From Planctomycetota bacterium (GTDB lineage: Bacteria > Planctomycetota > Phycisphaerae > Tepidisphaerales > Tepidisphaeraceae), in assembly GCA_039182125.1 (NCBI GenBank), contig JBCDCH010000006.1, forward strand, positions 25,641-89,640: DNA of 64,000 nucleotides, given 5' to 3'. This document shows, in pieces, positions 26,194-33,725 of the stretch. Made by a program: the position numbers and the translations under genes. The notes below the pieces were generated by a model, which did not search any database, was not told the DNA's origin, and saw nothing but the letters and a program-made list of their open reading frames with translations. Each line of letters starts with the position of its first letter. Position 1 is the first letter of the stretch.

Positions 26194-26697
26194 TCACATC
26201 TTCGGCTCCACCGACCCCTTCACGCGCGTGCCGTCGGGCTTGACGACTTCGATCCACCACATGGCGCCCTCCGGCAGTTCGTCCGGGGCCATGACGTGGA
26301 TGTCGTAGTCGTCGTGGCTGGGGGCGTAGATGGCCTTTTGCACGGGGGAGACACCGGAGTCTTCGTTGCCGATCCAGGCGCGGACGACGGTTGCGCCATT
26401 GTCGTTGTAGGGAAGTTTGACGACGAGGTGGCACATCTTGCCGGCCGCGACGTTGCCGTGGCCCTGAGCGAAGGCAACTTCCATGTCCCCGACCATGGCG
26501 GTGCCGAGGTCGGCTTCCTCGCCGTGGTCGTGGGCATGGTCGTGGTCGCCGTGGTCGTGCCCGTCATGACCGTGATCGTGACCATGGTCTTCGGTGACGG
26601 TGGCGTCGGCGGTGACGGTCGTCTCGGACTCGCAGCCGATCAGGGCCACACCGGCAAGAACGGGAAGAAGAAACGCGGCTTTGATGGTTTGATTCAT
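26194..26697 (-). CDS. Histidine-rich lipoprotein, probable metal binder
   Basis: The 167-residue product begins MNQTIKAAFLLPVLAGVALI, then GCES, a lipobox with Cys 22, so it should be lipid-anchored. Residues ~37-58 are almost only His, Asp and Gly (HGHDHGHDGHDHGDHDHAHD), a strong site for Zn, Ni or Cu. The C-terminal ~100 residues form an unassigned domain (CHLVVKLPYNDNGATVVRAW, MWWIEVVKPDGTRVKGSVEP). ATG 26697 follows GGAACTCACC. It lies downstream of a thioredoxin-like and a GlcG-like secreted protein on the same strand, suggesting a role in metal or redox handling in the periplasm (inference). Confidence 0.75.
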   Translation of the reverse strand: MNQTIKAAFLLPVLAGVALIGCESETTVTADATVTEDHGHDHGHDGHDHGDHDHAHDHGEEADLGTAMVGDMEVAFAQGHGNVAAGKMCHLVVKLPYNDNGATVVRAWIGNEDSGVSPVQKAIYAPSHDDYDIHVMAPDELPEGAMWWIEVVKPDGTRVKGSVEPKM

Positions 26698-26768
26698 GGT
26701 GAGTTCCGTGGTTGCGGACCAGCATAACGAGTCTGTCAAGCGCCGTGGGGCGTGACGGCAAACGCCGC

Positions 26769-27848
26769 TCACCGCCCGCTCAGCGCGAGGCGTTGGAGGG
26801 TGCGGGCCGCCTCGACCGGGCCGATGTACCGACCGTCGACGTGGCTGTCCTGAATCACCCGGCCTTCGCGGTCCATGATCACCAACTGCGGCGTCTCGGC
26901 CACACGTGTCGCCCGTGCCACCGGCAGATCGTTTGCCGCCCCGAACCGCACGCTCGGCCAGGGCATGTTCGCCTTCCGCATGTAGTTCATCGCGTCGCGC
27001 TCCGAGCGATCCAGTGGCACGAGGATCATCTCGAAGTTGTCGCTGCGCTGGCGGGCGTTGCCGTAGAAGTCGACCAGCTGCGGGGTGAACTCGGCGCAGG
27101 CCGGGCACCAGCCGGCGGCGAAGTACACGCCGATGTACTGCACCTCGTCGCCCAGCTCGACGGGATTGCCGTTGGCGTCGATCAGCTTGCCGCTCAGCTC
27201 CGCCGCGAGTGCGCCATTGGCGACCGGCGTCTCACCGGCGAGCGCTTGCAGGGCCCGGCTCATCACGTCGGTGCCCTGCACCGTCACCGTGAACACGCCC
27301 TGCCGGTCCGGCGTCAGCACCGACGCGTGCGTCGCGGTCAGGTCGGACAGATCCAGCGTCGTGCCGGGGTCGAACGCGACGCCGTTGCTCAGCTCGATCC
27401 GCACCTGCAGCGTGACCTGCGTCGGCCAAAGCTCGCGCCGCTGGGCGAGCTCGGCGTAGGTCAGCGCCGCCGCCTCGGGCGATACCGAACCGGCCAGCTT
27501 CTCGGCGTCGGCGAGGATTGTCGTCTGCTCCGGCCGCAGCGCGACGAGCACACCGCCGGGCAACTCCGCGACGACCCGGCCGTTTTCGATTTCGAGCACC
27601 TTCACCTTCGTGCCCGCCGGGAACTCACGCCCGCCGTCAACGCGGATGCCGTTGGCGAGCGTGGTCGTCGGCGGAACCAGCGCCGGCTTCGCCTCGAGCT
27701 CCGCCATGGTCAGCGGCACACGCGCCGTCGCCGGCTGGGTCGAAGGCGTCGCGGCGGAGCCGGGCGCGGTGGTCTGTGCAAGGAGCAACGTCGGCGTGAT
27801 CAACGCCAGAGCAACAACGGTGGGTCGAAGTAACTGCATGGTGTACAT
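26769..27848 (-). CDS. Secreted thioredoxin-like (nucleoredoxin/TlpA-type) protein
   Basis: A 359-residue exported protein. After the signal peptide (MQLLRPTVVALALITPTLLL, cleaved near AQ) come two SH3-like beta segments (about 65-120 and 150-210). A thioredoxin fold follows from ~225, with the active site AAGWCPACAEFTPQLVDFY and the cis-proline region ETPQLVIMDREGR. The WCPAC arrangement (CxxC with P-A) is typical of TryX/nucleoredoxin-like proteins. It probably reduces or isomerises disulfides outside the cytoplasm. Two starts are possible, 27848 (MYTMQLL) and 27839 (MQLL); both give the same mature protein. Confidence 0.85.
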   Translation of the reverse strand: MYTMQLLRPTVVALALITPTLLLAQTTAPGSAATPSTQPATARVPLTMAELEAKPALVPPTTTLANGIRVDGGREFPAGTKVKVLEIENGRVVAELPGGVLVALRPEQTTILADAEKLAGSVSPEAAALTYAELAQRRELWPTQVTLQVRIELSNGVAFDPGTTLDLSDLTATHASVLTPDRQGVFTVTVQGTDVMSRALQALAGETPVANGALAAELSGKLIDANGNPVELGDEVQYIGVYFAAGWCPACAEFTPQLVDFYGNARQRSDNFEMILVPLDRSERDAMNYMRKANMPWPSVRFGAANDLPVARATRVAETPQLVIMDREGRVIQDSHVDGRYIGPVEAARTLQRLALSGR

Positions 27849-27902
27849 CAGGGGTTCGTCGAGCTGGACAATCGAACGTCGACGAAGGTTAGAAAGTGAG
27901 CA

Positions 27903-28430
27903 CTAGATCGCCTCGGCACCGGCGACGGCGACTTCGTGGTCGTTCTCGACGGTGCTGCCGCTGACGCCGATGGCGCCGATGACCTCGCCGTCGGCGTTGG
28001 TGATCGGGACGCCGCCGGGGAAGGTGATCAGGCCACCGTTGGAGTGTTCGATGTTGTAGAGCGGCCCGCCGGGTTGGCTGAGCTCGCCGATGGCACCGGT
28101 GGGCATGTCGAAGTAGCGGGCGGTCTTGGCTTTCTTGATGGCGATGTCGATGGAGCCGAGCCAGGCGCCGTCCATGCGGACGAACGCCTTGAGATTCCCG
28201 CCTGCGTCGACGACAGCGATGTCCATCTTCGTGTCGATCTCCTCGGCCTTGGCGATCGCTGCGGCGATGATCGCCTGGGCCTGATCAAGGCTGATGTCCT
28301 GCGTGACGAGCGGCTCGGCGTCAACATGGTCATGGGCAAACGCGACCGGGCTGGTCGAGGCGAGATACGCCCCGGCGGCGAGGCTGACGGCGGAGGCGGT
28401 TGCGATGAGCAAGTGGCGTGTGTGGATCAT
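27903..28430 (-). CDS. Secreted GlcG/HbpS-family heme-binding-like protein
   Basis: A 175-residue protein with a signal peptide ([20 protein letters not shown]...FA) followed by a GlcG/HbpS domain: [60 protein letters not shown] and [20 protein letters not shown]. The family binds heme or small ligands and is linked to glycolate use or redox sensing; the ligand cannot be read from sequence. It heads a minus-strand group with the thioredoxin-like and histidine-rich proteins. TACCGT (28437-28442) lies six bases upstream of the ATG. Confidence 0.85.
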   Translation of the reverse strand: MIHTRHLLIATASAVSLAAGAYLASTSPVAFAHDHVDAEPLVTQDISLDQAQAIIAAAIAKAEEIDTKMDIAVVDAGGNLKAFVRMDGAWLGSIDIAIKKAKTARYFDMPTGAIGELSQPGGPLYNIEHSNGGLITFPGGVPITNADGEVIGAIGVSGSTVENDHEVAVAGAEAI

Positions 28431-28497
28431 CGCCGCACGGTAACGAACGCCGACCGCCTCGCAACCGTATCATCAGGCCACGGAAGGACCCTCGCCC

Positions 28498-29916
28498 ATG
28501 GACCGAGACGAACGCATCGCCGGGTTGAACGAGAAGGCCCGCCGGCTCCCGCGCGAGCCGGGGGTGTATCTCATGAAGGACGCCAAGGGCCGGGTGATCT
28601 ACGTCGGCAAGGCGGCGTCCCTGCGCGAGCGCGTCTCCTCTTACTTCCAACCCGCGACCAAGCTCGAGTTCAAGAAGCAGGGCCTGCTCGACGAGGTCGT
28701 CGACTTCGACACGCTCGGCACCGCGTCCGAGGCCGAGGCGCTGCTCACCGAGAACCGCCTCATCAAGGACATCCAGCCCAAGTACAACGCCCGGCTCGTC
28801 GACGACAAGACCTTCCCCTACCTCGTCGTCACCACCCACGACGACTTCCCCGGCGTCTACATCACCCGCATCCCGACCGACTACCCCAAGGCCCGTGTCT
28901 TCGGCCCGTACACGTCGGTCTACGCCCTGCGCGAAGCGATCGGACAACTGCAGAAGGCGTTCAAGTACCGCACCTGCGACCTCGACATCCGGGCCGATGA
29001 CGAGAAGCGCCGCTTCTTCCGGCCGTGCCTGTTGCACTCGATCAACCAGTGCACCGCACCGTGTGCGGACAAGATCGAGAAGGACCCGTACAAGCGCGAC
29101 ATCCAACGCCTGCTCCGCTTCCTCGAGGGCGACCGGGAGAAGCTACTGAAGGACATGCAGACCGAGATGCTCGACGCCTCGGCGACGCTGGACTTCGAGA
29201 AGGCTGGTCGACTGCGGGATGAGATCAAGGCGCTGCAGGGCCTCGACAAGAAAGCCGAGAAAGGCACCGAACAGTTCTGGCAGCCCGAGGCGTTCGTCGC
29301 CAACCCCAAGGACGCCCTGCCCGTCCTGCAGAAAGCCCTCGGCATGGAGCAGCTGCCCCGCGTCGTCGAAGGCTTCGACATCGCCCACCTCCAGGGCGGC
29401 GAGATGGTCGGCTCCAAGGTCTGCTTCATCGACGGCGTCCCGTTCAAAGACGGCTACCGCCGCTACAAGATCAAGCACGGCCAGGGCAACAACGACTACC
29501 TGAGCCTGCAGGAAGTCGTGAGCCGCCGCTACCGCGAAGCCGCCGCGGGCAACGAACTCTACCCCGACCTCATCATGATCGACGGCGGCCTCGGCCAACT
29601 CCACGCCGTCATGGACGTCTTCAAAGACGTCGACGTCAAACCCCCGATGGTCGTGAGCCTCGCGAAGAAGGAAGAACTCGTCTACGTCCAGGCCAAGTCC
29701 GAGCCGATCCGCCTGCCTAGAAACAACGTCGGCCTCAAACTGCTGCAGTACCTGAGAGACGAAGCCCACCGCTTCGCCCAGCACTACCACCACATCCTGC
29801 GAAGGAAGGCAACGTTGGAAGAGAAGCGGAAGGCGGGGAAGCGCCCGCCGAAGGTGCGGCGGGTGAAAGCGAAGAACCCGACATTTGCACCATCAATCAA
29901 CAAGCTGGATAGCTAA
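28498..29916 (+). CDS. uvrC: UvrC excinuclease subunit lacking the helix-hairpin-helix tail
   Basis: UvrC makes the two incisions of nucleotide excision repair. The 472-residue protein has the GIY-YIG domain (PGVYLMKDAKGRVIYVGKAA, EAEALLTENRLIK), the Cys-containing RPCLLHSINQCTAPC segment, a UVR motif (TLDFEKAGRLRDEIKAL) and the RNase H-like 5'-incision domain (EGFDIAHLQGGEMVGSKVCF, PDLIMIDGGLGQLHAV, DEAHRFAQHYH), so both nuclease sites look intact. It ends in a basic tail (RKAGKRPPKVRRVKAK) where most UvrC proteins (~600 residues) carry a tandem HhH DNA-binding domain. GGAAGGA precedes the ATG. Confidence 0.92.
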   Translation: MDRDERIAGLNEKARRLPREPGVYLMKDAKGRVIYVGKAASLRERVSSYFQPATKLEFKKQGLLDEVVDFDTLGTASEAEALLTENRLIKDIQPKYNARLVDDKTFPYLVVTTHDDFPGVYITRIPTDYPKARVFGPYTSVYALREAIGQLQKAFKYRTCDLDIRADDEKRRFFRPCLLHSINQCTAPCADKIEKDPYKRDIQRLLRFLEGDREKLLKDMQTEMLDASATLDFEKAGRLRDEIKALQGLDKKAEKGTEQFWQPEAFVANPKDALPVLQKALGMEQLPRVVEGFDIAHLQGGEMVGSKVCFIDGVPFKDGYRRYKIKHGQGNNDYLSLQEVVSRRYREAAAGNELYPDLIMIDGGLGQLHAVMDVFKDVDVKPPMVVSLAKKEELVYVQAKSEPIRLPRNNVGLKLLQYLRDEAHRFAQHYHHILRRKATLEEKRKAGKRPPKVRRVKAKNPTFAPSINKLDS

Positions 29917-29935
29917 CAATCCGCGACATTCACCG

Positions 29936-30859
29936 TCAGAATAAAGAATCGGGATACAAGGAAGATTCCTTCGCCTCACCGCAACTCTCAGGTTCAAACC
30001 GTAGCATGCTTTCCTCGGCATACTCGCTGCTGACCTCTACGCTTATCCACTTCCGGCCGAGACTTTCAGCCACAAACCCAGTTGTGTTACTGCCCGCAAA
30101 TGGATCCAACACCACCGCATCAGGCTCAGTCAGGAACTCGATGAAGAATCGCGGCAGCTCCGATGGAAATCTCGCTGGGTGAACTTTCTTGTTCGCACGC
30201 TTCATGCCCTTGATATAGGCACTGTTCGATTCATTATTTCCGCAACTTATTAGATTCGGGGGAATCGAACCGCCACGATCAGATGCGAACGACTTTTTTA
30301 CCACATGCCCACTTGGCCGCGTTGTTTCCTTTACCCCTCGCTTGATCAGCCGCCGCATGTCGTCGCTATACGGCTGCAACACACGACGATTGTCAGCATT
30401 TGCCATGGGGTCTTTGACAAGCCAAAATAGATACTCCGTGCTGTCTTTCACCCTAATCCGCCGGACATTGACCCACTCGGCCGGTGCCGGCATTTTCGCT
30501 GGATTGAACCAGAAAAACTCCTGCGCGAGATCGAATCCGACATCATCGGTTAGTGCCAGCAGCACGCGATAATGATAGAGACTACGGATCGGCTTTCCAG
30601 GCGCCCAAGCCCCGCCAATGTTGAGAACAAATGATCCGGTTGGCTTGATCACCCTTTTAATTTCGTATGCAAATGGGAGTATCCATTGCACATACTCTTC
30701 CTGACTAGCGTTTCCGTACTCCTTTTTGAAGTGAAGCGCATAAGGAGGGCTTGTTACCACAAGGTCCACTGAATCACTCTTCAGCGATCGCATGAAGTCA
30801 AGACTGTCCTCACAGTACAGTGCTCCCATTGACGTTTTGTAAAGTGGGTCACGACTCAT
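29936..30859 (-). CDS. M.PvuII-like N4-cytosine DNA methyltransferase
   Basis: A 307-residue beta-class methylase: motif IV TSPPYA (36-41) comes first and the AdoMet motif [10 protein letters not shown] (252-261) last. The TSPP tetrad and blocks such as [30 protein letters not shown] and HPARFP match, as I recall it, M.PvuII, which makes N4-methylcytosine in CAGCTG; the same target is a reasonable guess but not shown. It protects the host from the nuclease encoded by the upstream gene, whose 3' end it overlaps by 11 bases. Lower GC than the flanks suggests horizontal transfer. Confidence 0.88.
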   Translation of the reverse strand: MSRDPLYKTSMGALYCEDSLDFMRSLKSDSVDLVVTSPPYALHFKKEYGNASQEEYVQWILPFAYEIKRVIKPTGSFVLNIGGAWAPGKPIRSLYHYRVLLALTDDVGFDLAQEFFWFNPAKMPAPAEWVNVRRIRVKDSTEYLFWLVKDPMANADNRRVLQPYSDDMRRLIKRGVKETTRPSGHVVKKSFASDRGGSIPPNLISCGNNESNSAYIKGMKRANKKVHPARFPSELPRFFIEFLTEPDAVVLDPFAGSNTTGFVAESLGRKWISVEVSSEYAEESMLRFEPESCGEAKESSLYPDSLF

Positions 30860-31382
30860 AATGATTTATCAAATCCTGCAATCGGGCAAACCAAACGCCA
30901 CCTTCTGGCGACTCGATCGGTATTGGGTGCATGACCTTTAGCTTACCCGGGTAGGCTTTGTGACGTTCGAGATCGCGAGTAAGGGCATAACGAAACTGCG
31001 TCCAGTCATCAGTTCTTCTTCCGATACAGACTGCCACAGCGTCAAAGTGGTCATGATCGTAGTAACGGCTGCTTGGATCTCCTTTAGCAGCCCGTGTTTT
31101 CTGGGTCTCCACCTGCGGCGATGCAGAGTTTCGGATCGTCTTCACTTCAACGCGGAGTTCAGTCTCGGCCAGCGTGGTAAAAGTGAAATCGTGCATTCCA
31201 TCCTGGTCATGTGACTCGTACGAACAAAGCCACCCCTCGGAGCTGGCCACCTTAAGCTTTCGCTCAAAATGGACTTCCGCAACCGCGCCTTCGAGTGCAA
31301 CCTTCAAGCGAAGCCTGCGATCGATCGCGTCAAGTAGTTCCTGAGCGGTGAGATCATATTTCTCTTCCAGTGCGTGAGGCAT
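30849..31382 (-). CDS. Putative type II restriction endonuclease (PD-(D/E)XK)
   Basis: A 177-residue protein encoded just upstream of the methylase and overlapping it by 11 bases. It shows a candidate PD-(D/E)XK core: E40, D65 in GMHDFTF, and E79-V-K81 in RVEVKT, with a following [20 protein letters not shown] and the strand FDAVAVCIG common in small restriction enzymes. I see no similarity to R.PvuII itself. ATG 31382 ([14 protein letters not shown]) is chosen; upstream in-frame sequence overlaps the end of the cobW-like gene and reads as low-complexity. No C-protein controller gene is seen. The 142 bases up to the next gene hold its promoter region only. Confidence 0.7.
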   Translation of the reverse strand: MPHALEEKYDLTAQELLDAIDRRLRLKVALEGAVAEVHFERKLKVASSEGWLCSYESHDQDGMHDFTFTTLAETELRVEVKTIRNSASPQVETQKTRAAKGDPSSRYYDHDHFDAVAVCIGRRTDDWTQFRYALTRDLERHKAYPGKLKVMHPIPIESPEGGVWFARLQDLINHYES

Positions 31383-31524
31383 TGACGTTGACCGCGTTGA
31401 GTTCGGCTGGTGGGCTAGTTGACCTCGCGAGACTTTAGCCTCATCGATCGAGGACGCTAGGAAGGGAGAAAACGTACTTGGTGTGGTCCAGGGACGTGAA
31501 CGGCATGACCGTTCCGTGACAGAG

Positions 31525-32718
31525 TCAGCCGGGAGTTGCGACGCAGTTCGCTGGCCACGGGTCAGGGAAGTCGTCGCCGGCCTGCCATTGCTTGATCTCG
31601 TCATCCGTGAGGAAGCACCCCGCCAGTGTTTCGGCGAAGCGGTCGACTTGGGCGGCGTCGCCGATGATGGTGAGGTGGCAGCGGCGGTCGCCGAAACGGC
31701 CTTCCTCTGCCGCTAGGCGTTCGCGGAGGGCGGTGCGTTCGGCTTCGTCGAGGTTGCTCTTGGGGTTGTCGACGATGCCGGCCCGCCAGTAGCCGACCAG
31801 TTCGAGGTCGATCCCGCCGGCGGCCTGGTTCCAGAGCAGCGAGACGTTGTCACGCGTCGGCAGGTAGAAGAAACCCTTGCTGCGGTAGATGTGCTGGCCG
31901 AGCTGTTGTTGGCACGTGTCCCAGAGCCGTTGCGGGTGGAACGGGCGGTCGTCCTTGATGACGCGGGTGGCGAGGTTGTAGGGCTGATCCTCCTCGGCAT
32001 CGGCGTCGAAGGTCGGGCTTAGTTCGTCGATGAGCTTGGCGACGCGGTCGAAGTCGTAGCCGGGCAAGGCGAGCACGTCGTCGAGGCTCAGGCTCCCCCA
32101 CGCAACCGAGCGGACGGTGACGAACGGGTTGAGTTGATGCACCGCCGACGCGATCGCCTGCAGCCGGCCCGCGCCGAGCCGGTCGGCCTTGGTCAGGATC
32201 AGGTCGCTGCAGAACATCACCTGCTCGACGAGCAGGTTCGTCGTGTCGCGTGTCTGCTGCTGCAGGTTGCGCTGCATCGTCGGGAAGATCCGCTCGCCGC
32301 CGGCGTAGTCCTGCTCGATCATCGCGCTGTCGACGAGCGTGAGGATGCCGGTGAGGCGGTGGGCGTCACTCGTTTGGAAGAACCGCACCAGCGGCATCGG
32401 GTGGCAACTGCCCGACGTCTCGATGATGACCAGATCGAGCGGGCCGACCGCACGGAGCTTCGCCAGCGCAGCGTCGAGCTCGCCGATGCCCTTGCGACTG
32501 CTCAGCACACACGACGCGATCGTCTGGAACAGTCCGTCCCGCTCCTCGAAGTACGCCGACTCCCCCACCAGCACCCCGTCGACGTCGAGCTCGCTCATGT
32601 CGTTGACAACGACGCCGACCGCCAGCCCGGCGCGCCCGGCTTGGGCGAGCAGGTTTTGCAAGAGCGTCGTTTTGCCCGAGCCGAGGAAACCGTTGAGGAT
32701 GACGACAGGCGTTGGCAC
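31525..32718 (-). CDS. CobW/COG0523-family GTPase without the CxCC motif
   Basis: A 397-residue G3E-family GTPase, usually a metallochaperone or a low-zinc protein. Walker A is GFLGSGKTTLL (residues 10-20), the switch region carries ETSG (about 99) and the guanine motif is TKAD. A CobW C-terminal domain follows (FHPQRLWDTCQQQLGQHIYR, GGIDLELVGYWRAG). Where COG0523 proteins have a CxCC metal site, this one reads IASCVLSSRKG with a single Cys, so canonical metal binding is probably lost or altered. GTG 32718 lies five bases after TACGGT, in a 20-base divergent promoter shared with the dehydrogenase gene. Confidence 0.82.
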   Translation of the reverse strand: MPTPVVILNGFLGSGKTTLLQNLLAQAGRAGLAVGVVVNDMSELDVDGVLVGESAYFEERDGLFQTIASCVLSSRKGIGELDAALAKLRAVGPLDLVIIETSGSCHPMPLVRFFQTSDAHRLTGILTLVDSAMIEQDYAGGERIFPTMQRNLQQQTRDTTNLLVEQVMFCSDLILTKADRLGAGRLQAIASAVHQLNPFVTVRSVAWGSLSLDDVLALPGYDFDRVAKLIDELSPTFDADAEEDQPYNLATRVIKDDRPFHPQRLWDTCQQQLGQHIYRSKGFFYLPTRDNVSLLWNQAAGGIDLELVGYWRAGIVDNPKSNLDEAERTALRERLAAEEGRFGDRRCHLTIIGDAAQVDRFAETLAGCFLTDDEIKQWQAGDDFPDPWPANCVATPG

Positions 32719-32723
32719 GGCAC

Positions 32724-32733
32724 ACCGTAGACT
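32724..32733. promoter_or_regulatory. Bidirectional promoter core with overlapping -10 elements
   Basis: In ACCGTAGACT, the plus-strand -10 TAGACT (32728-32733) ends five bases before ATG 32739. The minus-strand -10 TACGGT (32729-32724) ends five bases before GTG 32718. The two hexamers share the central TA, so both divergent genes would have leaderless mRNAs. Confidence 0.55.
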
Positions 32734-32738
32734 GTGAC

Positions 32739-33719
32739 ATGCGATGCTGCGTGTTTTCGACCAAGCCGTACGACGAGCGATTTCTCTCCGAAGCGTCGGC
32801 TAATCATGCGCTGACATTCCTCGAGCCGCGGCTCACGATCGAGACCGCCGCACTGGCCGACGGGTTCGACGCGGCGTGCCTGTTCGTCAACGACGAAGCC
32901 TCGGCCGATGTGATTGAACGGCTCGCAAGCATGGGCGTGCGGTTCATCGTGCTGCGGTCGGCGGGGTTCAACAACGTGGACCTCGACGTGTGCAAGCAGC
33001 ACGGCATCCGTGTCGCGCGGGTGCCGGCGTATTCGCCGCAGGGCGTCGCGGAGCACGCGGTCGGGTTGATGCTCGCGCTCAACCGCCGGCTGCCCAAGGC
33101 GTACAACCGTGTCCGCGAGGGGAATTTCGCGCTCGACGGGTTGTTGGGTTTCCAGATGCACGGCAAGACGGCCGGCGTCGTGGGGACCGGGCTCATCGGG
33201 GCCGCGTGCTGTCGGATCCTGCGCGGCTTCGGCATGACCGTCCTCGCCCACGACCCCAACCCCGCTGACGGTCTCGATGTCGAGTATGTCGAACTCGATC
33301 AGCTCTGGGCCGAGAGCGACGTGATCACGCTGCACGTCCCGCTGTTCGACGCAACCTATCACCTGGTCAACGACGACACGCTCGGGCGGATGAAGGATGG
33401 CGTGATGCTGATCAACACCAGCCGCGGCGGCTTGGTCGACACGCGGGCGGTCATCGCCGCGCTCAAGTCGCAGAAGCTCGGCGCCCTTGGCCTGGACGTT
33501 TATGAGGAAGAGGACGGCCTGTTCTTCTCCGACCGCTCCGGGGACATCCTCGGCGACGACACCTTCGCCCGGCTGCTGACATTTCCCAACGTGCTCATCA
33601 CCGGGCACCAAGCGTTCTTCACGCGCGAAGCGTTGACCGAGATCGCCCAGACGACGATCGACAACCTCACGCGCTTCGAAGCCGGCGCGGAGGCGCCCAA
33701 CGAAGTGCGGGCCGACTAG
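32739..33719 (+). CDS. D-lactate dehydrogenase (2-hydroxyacid dehydrogenase family)
   Basis: A 326-residue NAD-dependent enzyme that interconverts pyruvate and D-lactate. The Rossmann motif GVVGTGLIGAACCRIL (about 148-163), the catalytic Arg in INTSRGGLVDT, the Glu in LDVYEEEDGLFF and the His in ITGHQAFFT complete the Arg-Glu-His triad. The segment EEEDGLFFSDRSGDILGDD is characteristic of D-LDH within the family. ATG 32739 (MRCCVFSTKPYDERFL) is the natural N-terminus and lies five bases after a -10-like TAGACT. It is divergent from the CobW-like gene and convergent with the GH5-like gene. Confidence 0.88.
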   Translation: MRCCVFSTKPYDERFLSEASANHALTFLEPRLTIETAALADGFDAACLFVNDEASADVIERLASMGVRFIVLRSAGFNNVDLDVCKQHGIRVARVPAYSPQGVAEHAVGLMLALNRRLPKAYNRVREGNFALDGLLGFQMHGKTAGVVGTGLIGAACCRILRGFGMTVLAHDPNPADGLDVEYVELDQLWAESDVITLHVPLFDATYHLVNDDTLGRMKDGVMLINTSRGGLVDTRAVIAALKSQKLGALGLDVYEEEDGLFFSDRSGDILGDDTFARLLTFPNVLITGHQAFFTREALTEIAQTTIDNLTRFEAGAEAPNEVRAD

Positions 33720-33725
33720 GCAACC

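Noticed and set aside
30849..31382. R.PvuII as the partner of the PvuII-like methylase
   Set aside because: The 177-residue upstream protein does not resemble what I recall of R.PvuII; only a generic PD-(D/E)XK pattern is supported.
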